In this document: piece after piece, positions 9,788-18,052 of the stretch
How the letters are laid out: each line of letters opens with the position of its first letter
Numbering within the stretch: position 1 is the first letter of the stretch
NCBI GenBank assembly: GCA_026388275.1
Contig: JAPLKB010000022.1
Location: 1-52,009 of the forward strand
Length of the DNA: 52,009 bases
Reading direction: 5' to 3'
Origin: Pseudomonadota bacterium
GTDB lineage: Bacteria > Desulfobacterota > Syntrophorhabdia > Syntrophorhabdales > Syntrophorhabdaceae
Position numbers and translations under genes: made by a program
The notes under the pieces: model-generated
Told to the model about the DNA's origin: nothing
The model's input: only the letters and a program-made list of their open reading frames with translations
Databases searched by the model: none

Positions 9788-10107
9788 TTCAACTCCTTTC
9801 AACGAATGTATGAGTGGGGGACATCTTAAGTAAGTAAACAAACTCTCCCGCTAAGGTTTTCCTTATACCCCATCTTTTTCTCCATTTTCCTACAATTTCA
9901 AATATTTTGCAAGGAGGGCCTACCAATTGTCAGTTGAAGTCTTCAATGCTTTGGAGGACATTGATTCCGTGGATAGCAGGAAGGACAGATTGACTTAGCG
10001 AGCATAAAACATTTGTTTTTTACTTACTCTTTTTGCTATCATAAAAATAGATGATTTTATTGGTTTTTAAAAACCCATTTTTGAGGGGGTTTTACTCACC
10101 TGTTTCA
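9788..10107. other. Intergenic region with a possible 23-codon reading frame
   Basis: No normal-sized gene is present. AAGGAGGG at 9911-9918 precedes a TTG (9927) opening a 23-codon frame MSVEVFNALEDIDSVDSRKD... that stops with TAG at 9996-9998. The Shine-Dalgarno is strong, so this may be the 5' stub of a deleted gene or a tiny peptide gene. A perfect 14-bp palindrome GGTTTTTAAAAACC lies at 10062-10075. Confidence 0.3.
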
Positions 10108-10136
10108 TGGACATAAAAACTGTTACCATATATAAA
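10108..10136 (+). promoter_or_regulatory. Sigma-70-like promoter for the 10161 gene
   Basis: TGGACA (10108-10113), 17-bp spacer, TATAAA (10131-10136), each one base off consensus. It lies about 25 bp before the start codon of the following gene, which leaves a very short leader. Confidence 0.5.
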
Positions 10137-10160
10137 ACATATAGCAAAAGGGGGTAAATT

Positions 10161-10559
10161 ATGAAAGCAGCCAGGGCTAAAGAATTAATCGAAATAGAAA
10201 AGTCAGGTGGAGAGGAATATTTGGAAACTAAAAAAAATCATCTTCTCTTTCTTAACGCGTTTTTAATGAATATTTTAAAAGAATACGATGCCGCCGGGTC
10301 ATCCGAAGAGCGAAAAAAGATATTTGAAAAATATGTCAAAATTAATATTGATGTAATCGAACAAGATCAAAAAGATATTTTGAGAGCAGGGATTGAAAAT
10401 GAAAGAGATAGGTTTAAAAAAATGTCACTATGCGAACAAGGAGAATATCTTCAAAACGACCTGCTGAAATACAAGAGAATATTTATTTTTGAGGTGGAAA
10501 AGGAGAACCAATATGTTCCTCTTGATAAAATCCTGCTTTCTAAATATATGATGAATTGA
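10161..10559 (+). CDS. Hypothetical 132-aa charged, helical cytosolic protein
   Basis: Not recognised. The protein is rich in Lys and Glu, has no signal peptide or membrane span, and is predicted helical, with heptad-like stretches around residues 40-100 (AGSSEERKKIFEKYVKI; ENERDRFKKM). One Cys (LCEQGEYL) is not part of a motif. The start ATG follows AAAAGGGGG. A promoter-like sequence lies directly upstream, so it is probably a single-gene unit. The downstream flank carries an inverted-repeat element and a decayed gene, which suggests a variable region. Confidence 0.7.
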   Translation: MKAARAKELIEIEKSGGEEYLETKKNHLLFLNAFLMNILKEYDAAGSSEERKKIFEKYVKINIDVIEQDQKDILRAGIENERDRFKKMSLCEQGEYLQNDLLKYKRIFIFEVEKENQYVPLDKILLSKYMMN

Positions 10560-10622
10560 TTTTTTCAGAAAACAAAAAAAAGAGGAATGAGCCCACAGGA
10601 TTCGTCCTACAGAACATATTGG

Positions 10623-10690
10623 GAACGGTGAGGGACATCCTATTCTAACTCTTTCTGAATTGAATTATCGAAGGGTGTCCCTCACCGTTC
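10623..10690. repeat. 68-bp inverted-repeat element (possible MITE or REP-type element)
   Basis: Perfect 15-bp terminal inverted repeats GAACGGTGAGGGACA (10623-10637) and TGTCCCTCACCGTTC (10676-10690), extending 2-3 bp further inward with one mismatch. The 38-bp interior is AT-rich and has no coding capacity. It lies between the hypothetical gene and a pseudogene. It could be a non-autonomous mobile element, or a terminator for the converging units, although no T-run follows. Confidence 0.6.
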
Positions 10691-10698
10691 ATTCACCC

Positions 10699-11229
10699 TT
10701 AAAAAGATATTCCGAGCTTCGAGCAGACGCTATGTGCGAAGTCGCGCACGTTTTCGTTGGGATCAAAGAGTCCGAGCTTTATCGGTGCTTCATATTTTTT
10801 GCTGTAACTGTTCATCATCGCGGTCAGCGCGTTCAGTTTCCATTTCCAGAGGTTTTCAGGTCTTATGTACCAATATTTGGGGGCCAGTGTGCGCCCAATC
10901 TCATCGTAGCTCATCTCCATAATATTTTCCGGACGCATTGATGGAGCTAGCGCGTCAAGCCCCGGAAACTACTCGCTGCCTGTCCATCTGCCCTGGTTGA
11001 AGGGGCATATGTCCTGGCACGCATCGCAGCCATAGAGCCTGCCGCCTATCTGCTTCGTCATCTCGGGAGAAGGCACACCCATTCCCATATTCGTCGACAG
11101 ATTAGTCTGAAAGCTGACGCACCCAATCATCGACATGGTATACGGCGCTGCAAGTGTATGGGTGTGCCTGTCCCCACGCAGAGAGGGTCGTTTCTTCCTT
11201 GTTGCATTGATTGTCCACCAACTTACCAC
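10699..11229 (-). pseudogene. Decayed epoxyqueuosine-reductase-like (4Fe-4S double-cluster) gene fragment
   Basis: On the minus strand one frame reads MGMGVPSPEMTKQIGGR then LYGCDACQDICPFNQGRW, the Fe-S motif of the QueG-like/4Fe-4S double-cluster family. It meets an in-frame TAG (10969-10971) where relatives have a glutamate (GAG), then continues FPGLDALAPS and EEMSYDEIGRTLAPKYWYI-type sequence to a normal stop at 10699. The N-terminal catalytic domain is missing and the first 40 codons do not look like the family. Truncation plus a nonsense codon indicate a dead gene. The full protein would act in tRNA queuosine maturation or as a related reductase. Confidence 0.75.
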
Positions 11230-11412
11230 GAAGTTAATTATTAAAAATCTAAATTTTTTCTTGAAAAGATCATTTGAAATGATGTATCAATTTATACACA
11301 TAATTTAAAAAGCAGCATTGGACAGGGCAGCAAAATTAAATCACATCTTAGTTAAATCATAATATCTATTTTAACGGCAATCCTATGTTGAATGGGCATC
11401 AAGATCGGTGTT

Positions 11413-11519
11413 CGGTTTAATCCCGCTTAATGCGGGACATAGTGAATAGCGGTTAAGGCAGTAGATATGTTACGACTGTTCACTGACGACTATGTCCCGC
11501 GTAAAGCGGGATTAAACCG
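11413..11519. repeat. REPIN-like paired palindromes upstream of the parB-like gene
   Basis: Two 30-bp arms (11413-11442 and 11490-11519) are reverse complements with only 2 mismatches. Each arm is itself a palindrome: TCCCGC-TTAAT-GCGGGA on the left and TCCCGC-GTAAA-GCGGGA on the right. Two short palindromes in inverted orientation around a 47-bp interior is the layout of a REPIN/BIME. The right arm ends 28 bp before the ATG of the ParB-like gene, so the element lies in its leader and could also act as operator or mRNA hairpin. The gap 11230-11412 has no gene. Confidence 0.75.
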
Positions 11520-11547
11520 TACACTGAATTTCAAAAGAGGGGGTATT

Positions 11548-12498
11548 ATGGCAACGAAGAAGACTGGTGTAAGTGCGGAGTTTTTGTATGTTCCTACAAG
11601 CAACATTACAGTGCTGGAACAGGTGAGATCGAATGTAAATATCGAATCAGAATCATTCAAATCTCTCATGCAATCAATAAATGACAGGGGCATCATAGAA
11701 CCACTTATTGTAACGGCTCAGGAGGACGGTAAATATACTCTGATTTGCGGGGGAAGACGGTATCAGGCAGCCAAACAACTGAAACTTGAAACCGTGCCGG
11801 TGCGGGTAATAGAAACAGGTAAGGAATCAGGAGAAGCCATAGCCTATCAACTTACCGAGAACCTCCAGCGGGAAGATTTAAATCCCATTGACCAGGCAAA
11901 GGAGATATTTGCATATATTCAGATAAAACATCCTGATAAGGGATACAATTTGGACGGGGTGATGGGTGTGCTTGTGAGCTATAACAGGAAGCCGGAAAGC
12001 CTGCCGAAGGAAGTTGCTACGACAGTCGTAGCAATTGCAAAAATCACTGTAAAGTCAATAACTACGCTGTATAGCTCGTTATCACTTCTAAAACTGGTTC
12101 CAAAAATTCAGGACGTAATTGCTGCCGGAACGCTGCCTGTTTCCCAGGGATATTTATTCGCTGCAAACCTTGGAAGCCCTGACTTTTTTACCATCTTTGA
12201 TGAAATAATGGAAAAGTCTGTAACTAATGCAAAATTAGAGAAAATGCTTACTGCATATAAGAAGGCCAGACCTAAACCAGCATACCAGAAACCTATGCCT
12301 ATGAAAAAGAAGGTTGCCGTCTTACAGAATGCAAAATCATACTTTGATAAAAAGACCGGTATGTATGCAAAATCCGACCTCCGGACATTCCTTGATGAAC
12401 TTAAGGTTTTAACCTCTTTCATTGAAAAACAGATTGAAACAGCACCGGAGACTGTAATAATAAATAAACCCGGCAATAAACCGATGCCGCAGGTGTAA
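11548..12498 (+). CDS. Orphan ParB-like protein with N-terminal ParB/Sulfiredoxin (CTPase-type) domain
   Basis: Protein of 316 aa. Residues about 10-110 form a ParB/Srx domain, with QVRSN, GIIEPLIVTAQEDGKYTLICGGRRYQAA (box I/II region, with GGRRYQAA for the usual GERRxRA) and ENLQREDLNPIDQAKEI (the ENxQRxxL box). A helix-turn-helix-like region follows (ITVKSITTLYSSLSLL, about 150-175). The C-terminus is lysine-rich. No parA, partner partition gene or parS-like motif was recognised nearby, so chromosome partitioning is unlikely; such orphans are typical of plasmids, phages and integrative elements. The ATG at 11548 is preferred because AGAGGGGG precedes it; an upstream ATG at 11467 falls inside the inverted repeat. 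Confidence 0.8.
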   Translation: MATKKTGVSAEFLYVPTSNITVLEQVRSNVNIESESFKSLMQSINDRGIIEPLIVTAQEDGKYTLICGGRRYQAAKQLKLETVPVRVIETGKESGEAIAYQLTENLQREDLNPIDQAKEIFAYIQIKHPDKGYNLDGVMGVLVSYNRKPESLPKEVATTVVAIAKITVKSITTLYSSLSLLKLVPKIQDVIAAGTLPVSQGYLFAANLGSPDFFTIFDEIMEKSVTNAKLEKMLTAYKKARPKPAYQKPMPMKKKVAVLQNAKSYFDKKTGMYAKSDLRTFLDELKVLTSFIEKQIETAPETVIINKPGNKPMPQV

Positions 12499-12576
12499 GG
12501 GTGCGCGCCTTCGGTGACTGCATTTGCAAGCCCTTGAGGATATAGAAGCCGGCTTGATATGAGTATCTGACGAAGA

Positions 12577-13851
12577 TCAGGTGCTCTCGTTTGTTAATTT
12601 AAGCCTCAAAGTCATTTCTTTAAGAATGGCAAGAACAACCTCCGGGCTTTCCTTCAGGATAGTTTCAAAGTTCTCCTGTGAAATGACAACAATCCTTGTG
12701 TTGTCTTCCAATACCTTTACGGTTGCTGTTCTCGGAGCATTGAGAAGCATGGACATCTCGCCGAAATAGTCGCCCCTTTTCATGGTTCTGATGATCTGAC
12801 TTTTTCTGTTTATGCTGACGGTCCCCGTTACGACAAAGAACATGACATCGCCATGTTCTCCCTCAGCAAAGACAATATCATCGCTGTTATATACCCTTGT
12901 GTATCTGTTGATGAATTTTTCCGGGATCTTTTCAATGTTTTCTACGCCGAGAAAAAGTTTTTTCAATATAAGGACATCCCTTTTTCCGATATTTACCGTT
13001 ATTTCAGCACCAAAGAGGATTACCAGGAAGCTGTAATATACCCAGATGATCATAATAAAGAGCGTTTTCAGAGAACCGAAAGCTACGCCGTAATCAGGAT
13101 TGTAACTCAGGAAATGGGTAAAGAGGTTTTTCATTGTAACAAGGAGAACAGCTGTAATAACGGATACTATTAAAATACGATAAGCATTCAATCTTATAGG
13201 TGAGAATACTGTGTAAACTGTAACCATACATACACTTGTTACTATTAATGATGCTATGACATTTCCGTTCACGTTCAGGAAAGGTATGTTGTCAATAAAA
13301 TGGCGTACATAGGATATGTATGCCATTTCCCCCGCTACAAGTGCAGCAAAAAGAGAGAGCATAAGGAGCGTTGATGCTATATTAATAAGTTGCACCCGGA
13401 TAAAGGATATTTCCCGTGTAATATTAAAAATCTTAAGAAATGCTGTCCGCAGTGAATCGCTCACAGACATAAGAGATACGAAAATAAATGAGAGGCTGAT
13501 GAAACCCCAGGTAATTCTGTAACTAATTGATAAATAGAATTTTTTTATCGTGAACATGTTGAAATTAGGCAATATATGCAAAACGAGGTTTTCAATCCCT
13601 TTAAAAACGTGTTGAGAAATGTCGCCGTAACCGCCGAAAATACAAGACACAAAAAAGAGTAGGGGAATAATTGAAAAGAATCCATACGATGCGAGAGCAA
13701 CAGACATCTCGAAATTGTTGTGATTTAGAAAAGATATAATGGATTCCTTAATGATAATAAAAAAAATCCCGGTAGACTGATTGTTTCCTTCATGCTTCAT
13801 ATAGTTTAAATATCCATTATTTTTTGTAAAATCAGAAGCGATCTTAATCAA
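12577..13851 (-). CDS. YihY/BrkB-family membrane protein fused to a C-terminal cyclic-nucleotide-binding domain
   Basis: Residues about 20-290 form the six-helix YihY/virulence-factor-BrkB domain, with the hallmark SVALASYGFFSIIPLLFF near the start, SPIRLNAYRI in the middle and YGSLKTLFIMIIWVYYS-like sequence late. Residues about 305-420 form a cNMP-binding/cap-like domain (FAEGEHGDVMFFVVTGTVSI; GDYFGEMSMLLNAPRTATVKV), including the phosphate-binding cassette. The PRTATV arginine that contacts the cyclic phosphate is present, so ligand binding is plausible. The protein would be an inner-membrane protein with a cytosolic sensor. The function of YihY proteins is not settled. The start is uncertain: TTG at 13851 or ATG at 13800 (MKHEGNN), neither with a clear Shine-Dalgarno. 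Confidence 0.88.
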   Translation of the reverse strand: MIKIASDFTKNNGYLNYMKHEGNNQSTGIFFIIIKESIISFLNHNNFEMSVALASYGFFSIIPLLFFVSCIFGGYGDISQHVFKGIENLVLHILPNFNMFTIKKFYLSISYRITWGFISLSFIFVSLMSVSDSLRTAFLKIFNITREISFIRVQLINIASTLLMLSLFAALVAGEMAYISYVRHFIDNIPFLNVNGNVIASLIVTSVCMVTVYTVFSPIRLNAYRILIVSVITAVLLVTMKNLFTHFLSYNPDYGVAFGSLKTLFIMIIWVYYSFLVILFGAEITVNIGKRDVLILKKLFLGVENIEKIPEKFINRYTRVYNSDDIVFAEGEHGDVMFFVVTGTVSINRKSQIIRTMKRGDYFGEMSMLLNAPRTATVKVLEDNTRIVVISQENFETILKESPEVVLAILKEMTLRLKLTNEST

Positions 13852-14344
13852 GTATGCTGTATATATAACAGAAATTGGAAGAATACTTAAGTTTTAATTT
13901 ATATTCTCTCGGTTTCACCGGGGTTTCCCGGTTTTTCCGACAACAGACTGATTGTAATGTCCCGCCGAAGAATAGGCTTAGCGGTTTTTTAAAGGCAAGG
14001 ATTACATGAAGAAATGCTTGTCCCAGGCCATTTCAGGATGATTCTTCTTTCATCTACAAAGGTGCACACTTCGTGGTTTCTCAGAAGCAAGGACGGGTTG
14101 AAATGTGCCTCTTCCGTCCTTACCGGGGGAATTCTTCTTTCACCCACAACTATTGCATATGGCCAGTTCGCTTTGATCATGGATTGCGGGAAGAAAGGTT
14201 TTATTTCAGGTGAAAACCGTGAAGCATGACTTTCAGGGAAAAGTGTTGTATCTAAGACAAAAACAACGCAGTGTGCATCTAAGGCAAAAACCGCATAGCT
14301 TAAATTTTAAGCAATAACCCTCGCAGTCTGACTTTCTGTCAGTT
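13852..14344. other. Gene-poor region between the YihY fusion and thyX
   Basis: No gene I can support. A hairpin ACCGGG-GTTT-CCCGGT followed by TTTT lies at 13917-13936 on the plus strand and resembles a short intrinsic terminator, though no plus-strand gene ends there. Open frames at 13989-14180 (minus) and 14014-14229 (plus) overlap each other and match nothing I recognise. A near-repeat ATCTAAGRCAAAAAC occurs twice (around 14249 and 14278). Confidence 0.35.
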
Positions 14345-15070
14345 TTATTTAAAAGATAACCTGTGCCGAACTTCATCTGTTTTTCCACATGTGCGGGAGC
14401 CTTCCGGGCATTTTCCTTTAAGACAAGGAGGCCCACCATAGCGAAAAACAGCAGGGGCAAGGGGTCTCGCTAGTTTTAACATGAGATATGCCATTTCACG
14501 GATCTCCCACTGTGCGCGGTTGCAAAGCCGCATACTGAAAAAATAGAGAAGTTCCCGTGCGTTCATGGTCATAATGATCTTCGTTTCCGTTGCATTTGGC
14601 AGGACGAAACGTGCATCTTCCCGTGCGGACTCGACAGCGCACCCTTTTTCTTCGAGCTTTTCAACGATATATATGTATGAACTGCTAGTCTCCTCCATGA
14701 GTCGTTCAAAATGAGCACGGAGTTCATTATCTTCCTTTATAGCCGGAGGAATGATATAGGAGAACCCGTCCTCCTCTCCAACATATCGCTGGGACTGTTG
14801 ACTATATGATGCAAGACGGTGGCGGACGAGCTGATGCGAGCATGCGCGTGATATCCCCTCGACAGCGAAGGTGAAGGAGGCATGTTCAACAGGGCTCAAA
14901 TGTCCCACTGCTATAAGTTTTTCAAGAAAGGCAGATTGATCATCTTTCCCGGTGTCGGAGAGAATCTGCTCAACATCTGCCGGACTGTAACAGAGTCTTG
15001 CCGCTGCGCTGATTGCCTTTTCAGGATCAGGCGTATGACTTATGAGTATTACCTTTAAATGTGTTTCCAT
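14345..15070 (-). CDS. thyX: Flavin-dependent thymidylate synthase
   Basis: Makes dTMP from dUMP using methylene-tetrahydrofolate, FAD and NAD(P)H, replacing ThyA; common in anaerobes. It has 241 aa. The signature RHRLASYSQQSQRY matches the ThyX motif RHRxxSxxxxSxR exactly, and PVEHASFTF, NARELLYFFSMRLCNRAQWEIRE are typical. The ATG at 15070 (METHLKVIL) is chosen because AGGAG lies 7 nt upstream; an ATG 24 nt further up is less likely. The C-terminus has a CLKGKCPEG...C tail, which may bind metal but is not catalytic. Confidence 0.95.
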   Translation of the reverse strand: METHLKVILISHTPDPEKAISAAARLCYSPADVEQILSDTGKDDQSAFLEKLIAVGHLSPVEHASFTFAVEGISRACSHQLVRHRLASYSQQSQRYVGEEDGFSYIIPPAIKEDNELRAHFERLMEETSSSYIYIVEKLEEKGCAVESAREDARFVLPNATETKIIMTMNARELLYFFSMRLCNRAQWEIREMAYLMLKLARPLAPAVFRYGGPPCLKGKCPEGSRTCGKTDEVRHRLSFK

Positions 15071-15676
15071 GAATGCTCCTGTTATTCTTTGCATGCTTTA
15101 TTCTTTGCACGCTTTGGTCATCGGACCGCAATGCATTATTTGTATTATAAAACGCAGACATTTGCAACATACCGGAGGTATTATTGCCATCCTTTTTATT
15201 GAAATGGTATTGTCAAAGGTTTATCACTGTATTTTTCTTGTTATTGAGCATTATTTGCCTCTGGTTCTTTCTCATTTGATAATGAGTAACCAGGTTTTTG
15301 CTGAAGTCCAGTTTGCCGGTCATAAGATAGATGATGGTGGTGATTTTGGCGGGAACTCAAAAAAATGGCTGTTAATAAATCAACCATATACATTCATCAG
15401 ATATACTACATGATAATTTGTAACCTATTGATATAACACGTATATAAGTCTTTAAAGTTGGTTCTTCTAATCTGTAGACTCCGCATTCGAGTCGCGGCAG
15501 GCGTGTATAAAACAAGGGTTTACAAGAATATCAGGTCATTTCTTTTATAATTCACCACTCCTTTCAGGTGTGCTGTCTTTTCGCCCGGATGCCATAAATA
15601 TGCAGGAACATTCTGTTGTAATGAGGGCAAAAAATTACTATAATCATCTGGTCAAACTATAAGGAGGCTTCCCGTC
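15071..15676. other. Long intergenic region between thyX and phoU
   Basis: About 600 bp without a supported gene. A 123-codon open frame on the plus strand (15042-15413) overlaps the start of thyX and has no Shine-Dalgarno or family resemblance. A tRNA-Arg-like remnant lies near 15460-15505 (separate entry). The phoU Shine-Dalgarno AAGGAGG is at 15661-15667. I looked for a PhoB box (CTGTCAT repeats) before phoU and did not find one. Confidence 0.5.
15460..15505 (+). pseudogene. Possible 3' remnant of a tRNA-Arg (anticodon TCT)
   Basis: The segment holds CTTCTAA, the canonical anticodon loop of tRNA-Arg(UCU), followed at the right distance by a T-arm-like CCGCA-TTCGAGT-CGCGG (4 of 5 stem pairs). 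The anticodon stem no longer pairs and no D-arm or 5' acceptor strand is visible. It is therefore a degraded fragment, if it is a tRNA relic at all. Such 3' fragments are often left at attachment sites by integrases that target tRNA genes. Confidence 0.3.
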
Positions 15677-16366
15677 ATGGAAATTATGGAAGGACACATT
15701 TATAAGGCATTCGATATGGAACTCAGGGAATTGAAGGAGAAGATTCTCCTTGAAGGCGGCCTGGTGGAAAGAGCAATACAGGATGCTATTAACGCTCTTC
15801 TTGAGAGACGTTCAGAGATTGCAGATAAGGTTATTGAGAACGATGATGTGGTGAATGCAAGGGAAGTAGAAATTGACGAGTTCTGTCTTAAACTGCTTGC
15901 CCTCCGGCAGCCGGCAGCAAGGGATTTAAGGTTTATCACCACAGCAATTAAAATCAACTATGACCTTGAAAGAATCGGCGATCTTGCTGTAAATATATGC
16001 GAGAGAGTTCTTGAGCTTAACAAAGAACCACAGTTAAAACCTTATATTGATATCCCTACCATGGCGAATATTGTACAACTCATGCTCAAGGAAAGTCTCG
16101 ATGCCTTTGTGAAGGAAGATGTTGATCTGGCATTGAAGGTATCAAGAGATGATGAGCGGGTTGACCAGCTTCTCGACCAGGTTTTCAGAGAACTTCTTAC
16201 ATATATGATGCAGGATATGAGGACAATTTCAAGGGCAACACGGGTAATGTTCATTTCAAAGTCTCTGGAAAGAATAGCTGACCATGCTGTAAATATCGCC
16301 GAACTTGTCATATTTATGGCCGAAGGGAAGATCATAAGACACATCAAAAACCCTTCTGAGGATTAA
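15677..16366 (+). CDS. phoU: PhoU, phosphate-uptake regulator
   Basis: Cytosolic regulator that damps Pst transport and PhoR signalling when phosphate is sufficient. It has 229 aa, usual length, and is all-helical. It shows two copies of the metal-binding E(D)xxxD helix motif: ARDLRFITTAIKINYDLERIGDLAVNI and, in the second bundle, ISKSLERIADHAVNIAELVIF. The ATG follows AAGGAGG. Here phoU is the first gene of the pst operon rather than the last, as it is in E. coli. The pstS start lies 7 bp after its stop. No phoB/phoR is in the window. Confidence 0.95.
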   Translation: MEIMEGHIYKAFDMELRELKEKILLEGGLVERAIQDAINALLERRSEIADKVIENDDVVNAREVEIDEFCLKLLALRQPAARDLRFITTAIKINYDLERIGDLAVNICERVLELNKEPQLKPYIDIPTMANIVQLMLKESLDAFVKEDVDLALKVSRDDERVDQLLDQVFRELLTYMMQDMRTISRATRVMFISKSLERIADHAVNIAELVIFMAEGKIIRHIKNPSED

Positions 16367-16373
16367 TTCCCCT

Positions 16374-17192
16374 ATGTCTAATTCCAAGATACTCAGCTTA
16401 ATACTGTTTTTGTCTGTGATAATGCTTTCATCATGCAATGATAACTCTACCAGTGGTGCGCATGGCAAAAAACATACTATTACAATAGCCGGATCAACAT
16501 CTGTAATGCCGTTTATAGAAAAACTTTCAGATCATTTTATGGTTGACCGGCCCGGGTTTAGAGTAAATGTCCAGGGAGGCGGTTCAACTGCCGGTATTCA
16601 GGCATGTTTAAATAAAACTATTGAAATCGGTATGTCATCAAGGCAACTGAAACAGGAAGAAAAGGTATTAAATGATATTGTAATCTGTTATGACGGTATT
16701 TCAGTAGTTGTGCACCCTAAGAATCCAATCCGGGAACTGACTTTAAAACAGATAAGGGGTATATTCAGCGGACAAATAAAAAATTGGAAAGATCTGGGCT
16801 GGATTGACCGGAAAATAGATGCCATAACAAGGGAGGAAGGTTCGGGAACACGCGGCTCTTTTGAGGATCTTATTATGAAAGGCGAAGAGATATATGACGG
16901 GATCATGGTCCAGGATTCCAATGGATCAGTAAAGGAAATCGTTGCCACAGACCCCTATGCAATAGCATATATATCGCTCGGGCTTGTCGACAACAGGGTC
17001 ATGGCTTTGTCAATTGACGGAATTACTGCAAGTCTTGAAAACATAAAGGCAAAGAAATATAAGATTGTAAGACCATTTATTTTTATCACAAACGGTAAGC
17101 CGAACGAGATTGTACAGACGTTTATTGACTATGTTCTTTCCATAGACGGCCAGAATATTCTTAAGAAAGAGGGGCTTATAGGCATAAAATGA
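16374..17192 (+). CDS. pstS: PstS, phosphate-binding lipoprotein of the Pst ABC transporter
   Basis: Periplasmic substrate-binding protein delivering phosphate to PstCA. Residues 1-21 form a lipoprotein signal with lipobox LSSC, so the mature protein is membrane-anchored. The phosphate-binding features of the short PstS family (272 aa) are present: IAGSTSVMPFIEKLSDHF, GGGSTAGIQA, and TREEGSGTRGSFEDLI. The stop overlaps the pstC start by 4 bp. Confidence 0.95.
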   Translation: MSNSKILSLILFLSVIMLSSCNDNSTSGAHGKKHTITIAGSTSVMPFIEKLSDHFMVDRPGFRVNVQGGGSTAGIQACLNKTIEIGMSSRQLKQEEKVLNDIVICYDGISVVVHPKNPIRELTLKQIRGIFSGQIKNWKDLGWIDRKIDAITREEGSGTRGSFEDLIMKGEEIYDGIMVQDSNGSVKEIVATDPYAIAYISLGLVDNRVMALSIDGITASLENIKAKKYKIVRPFIFITNGKPNEIVQTFIDYVLSIDGQNILKKEGLIGIK

Positions 17193-18052
17193 CAAGAATA
17201 AATTTTACAAAGGAACGTTTCGTAAAATATGTACTTACAATCTTTGCGCTCTCATCGCTTCTATTCCTTTTTTTGATTTTTATCTTTATTTTATATGAAG
17301 GTCTGCCTCTCTTTCATAAAATAGGATTGAAAAACATTATACTCGGTTTTAAATGGGCTCCGACAAAAGGCTCCTTCGGAATATTTCCCATGATCGTATC
17401 CTCTTTTCTTGTAACCTTCGGTGCCCTTGTTGTCGGTGCACCCATGGGACTTTCCTGTGCGATTTACCTCTCGGAATATTCAGGCAAAAAAATGAAGATG
17501 TTTTTAAAGCCTGCCCTTGAGCTTCTTGCCGGCATCCCTTCAGTGGTATACGGTTTTTTAGGGGTTGTTTATATAGTCCCTGTAGTAAGAAATTATTTTG
17601 GCGGCGCCGGATTTTCTCTCCTATCTACGTCTATTATCCTTGGGGTGATGATTTTGCCCACTGTAATAAGCATATCTTTTGATGCTATCACGAGCGTGCC
17701 GAGAACCTATCGGGAAGGTTCCTTTGCCATGGGGGCTACAAAATGGCAAACGATTTACAAAGTAGTCATTCCCTCTGCCAAATCGGGCATTCTGGCGAGC
17801 TTTATCCTCGGGATGGGAAGGGCTATAGGAGAGACAATGGCAGTTATCATGACTGCTGGTAATGCCCTGAAGATACCGACAAGCATCCTTGATCCGCTAA
17901 GGACTCTGACTGGTAATATTGCACTGGAACTTTCATATGCTACAGGAGACCACCGGCAGGGTCTTTTTTCAACTGGCGTTGTCCTTCTTGTGATTATTAT
18001 GATTCTTAATTATATAGCTAATTTTGGAATAAAGAAAAAGGTGATAAGGTGA
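17189..18052 (+). CDS. pstC: PstC, phosphate ABC transporter permease
   Basis: Inner-membrane permease, 287 aa with six predicted spans. It shows the PstC hallmark GIPSVVYGFLGVV and the EAA-type coupling loop (SFAMGATKWQTIYKVVIPSAKSG), which docks on the PstB ATPases. GRAIGETMAVIMTAGN is also conserved. It overlaps pstS and pstA by 4 bp each, indicating translational coupling. Confidence 0.95.
   Translation: MTRINFTKERFVKYVLTIFALSSLLFLFLIFIFILYEGLPLFHKIGLKNIILGFKWAPTKGSFGIFPMIVSSFLVTFGALVVGAPMGLSCAIYLSEYSGKKMKMFLKPALELLAGIPSVVYGFLGVVYIVPVVRNYFGGAGFSLLSTSIILGVMILPTVISISFDAITSVPRTYREGSFAMGATKWQTIYKVVIPSAKSGILASFILGMGRAIGETMAVIMTAGNALKIPTSILDPLRTLTGNIALELSYATGDHRQGLFSTGVVLLVIIMILNYIANFGIKKKVIR

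Noticed and set aside
10969-10971. In-frame TAG as pyrrolysine
   Set aside because: The gene is also truncated at the N-terminus, and the family has glutamate here (GAG to TAG), so simple decay is the better explanation.
13989-14229. Two small overlapping frames between the YihY fusion and thyX
   Set aside because: Opposite-strand frames over the same DNA, neither with a good start nor recognisable similarity.
15042-15413. 123-codon plus-strand frame upstream of phoU
   Set aside because: It overlaps the thyX start, has no ribosome-binding site and shows no family resemblance.
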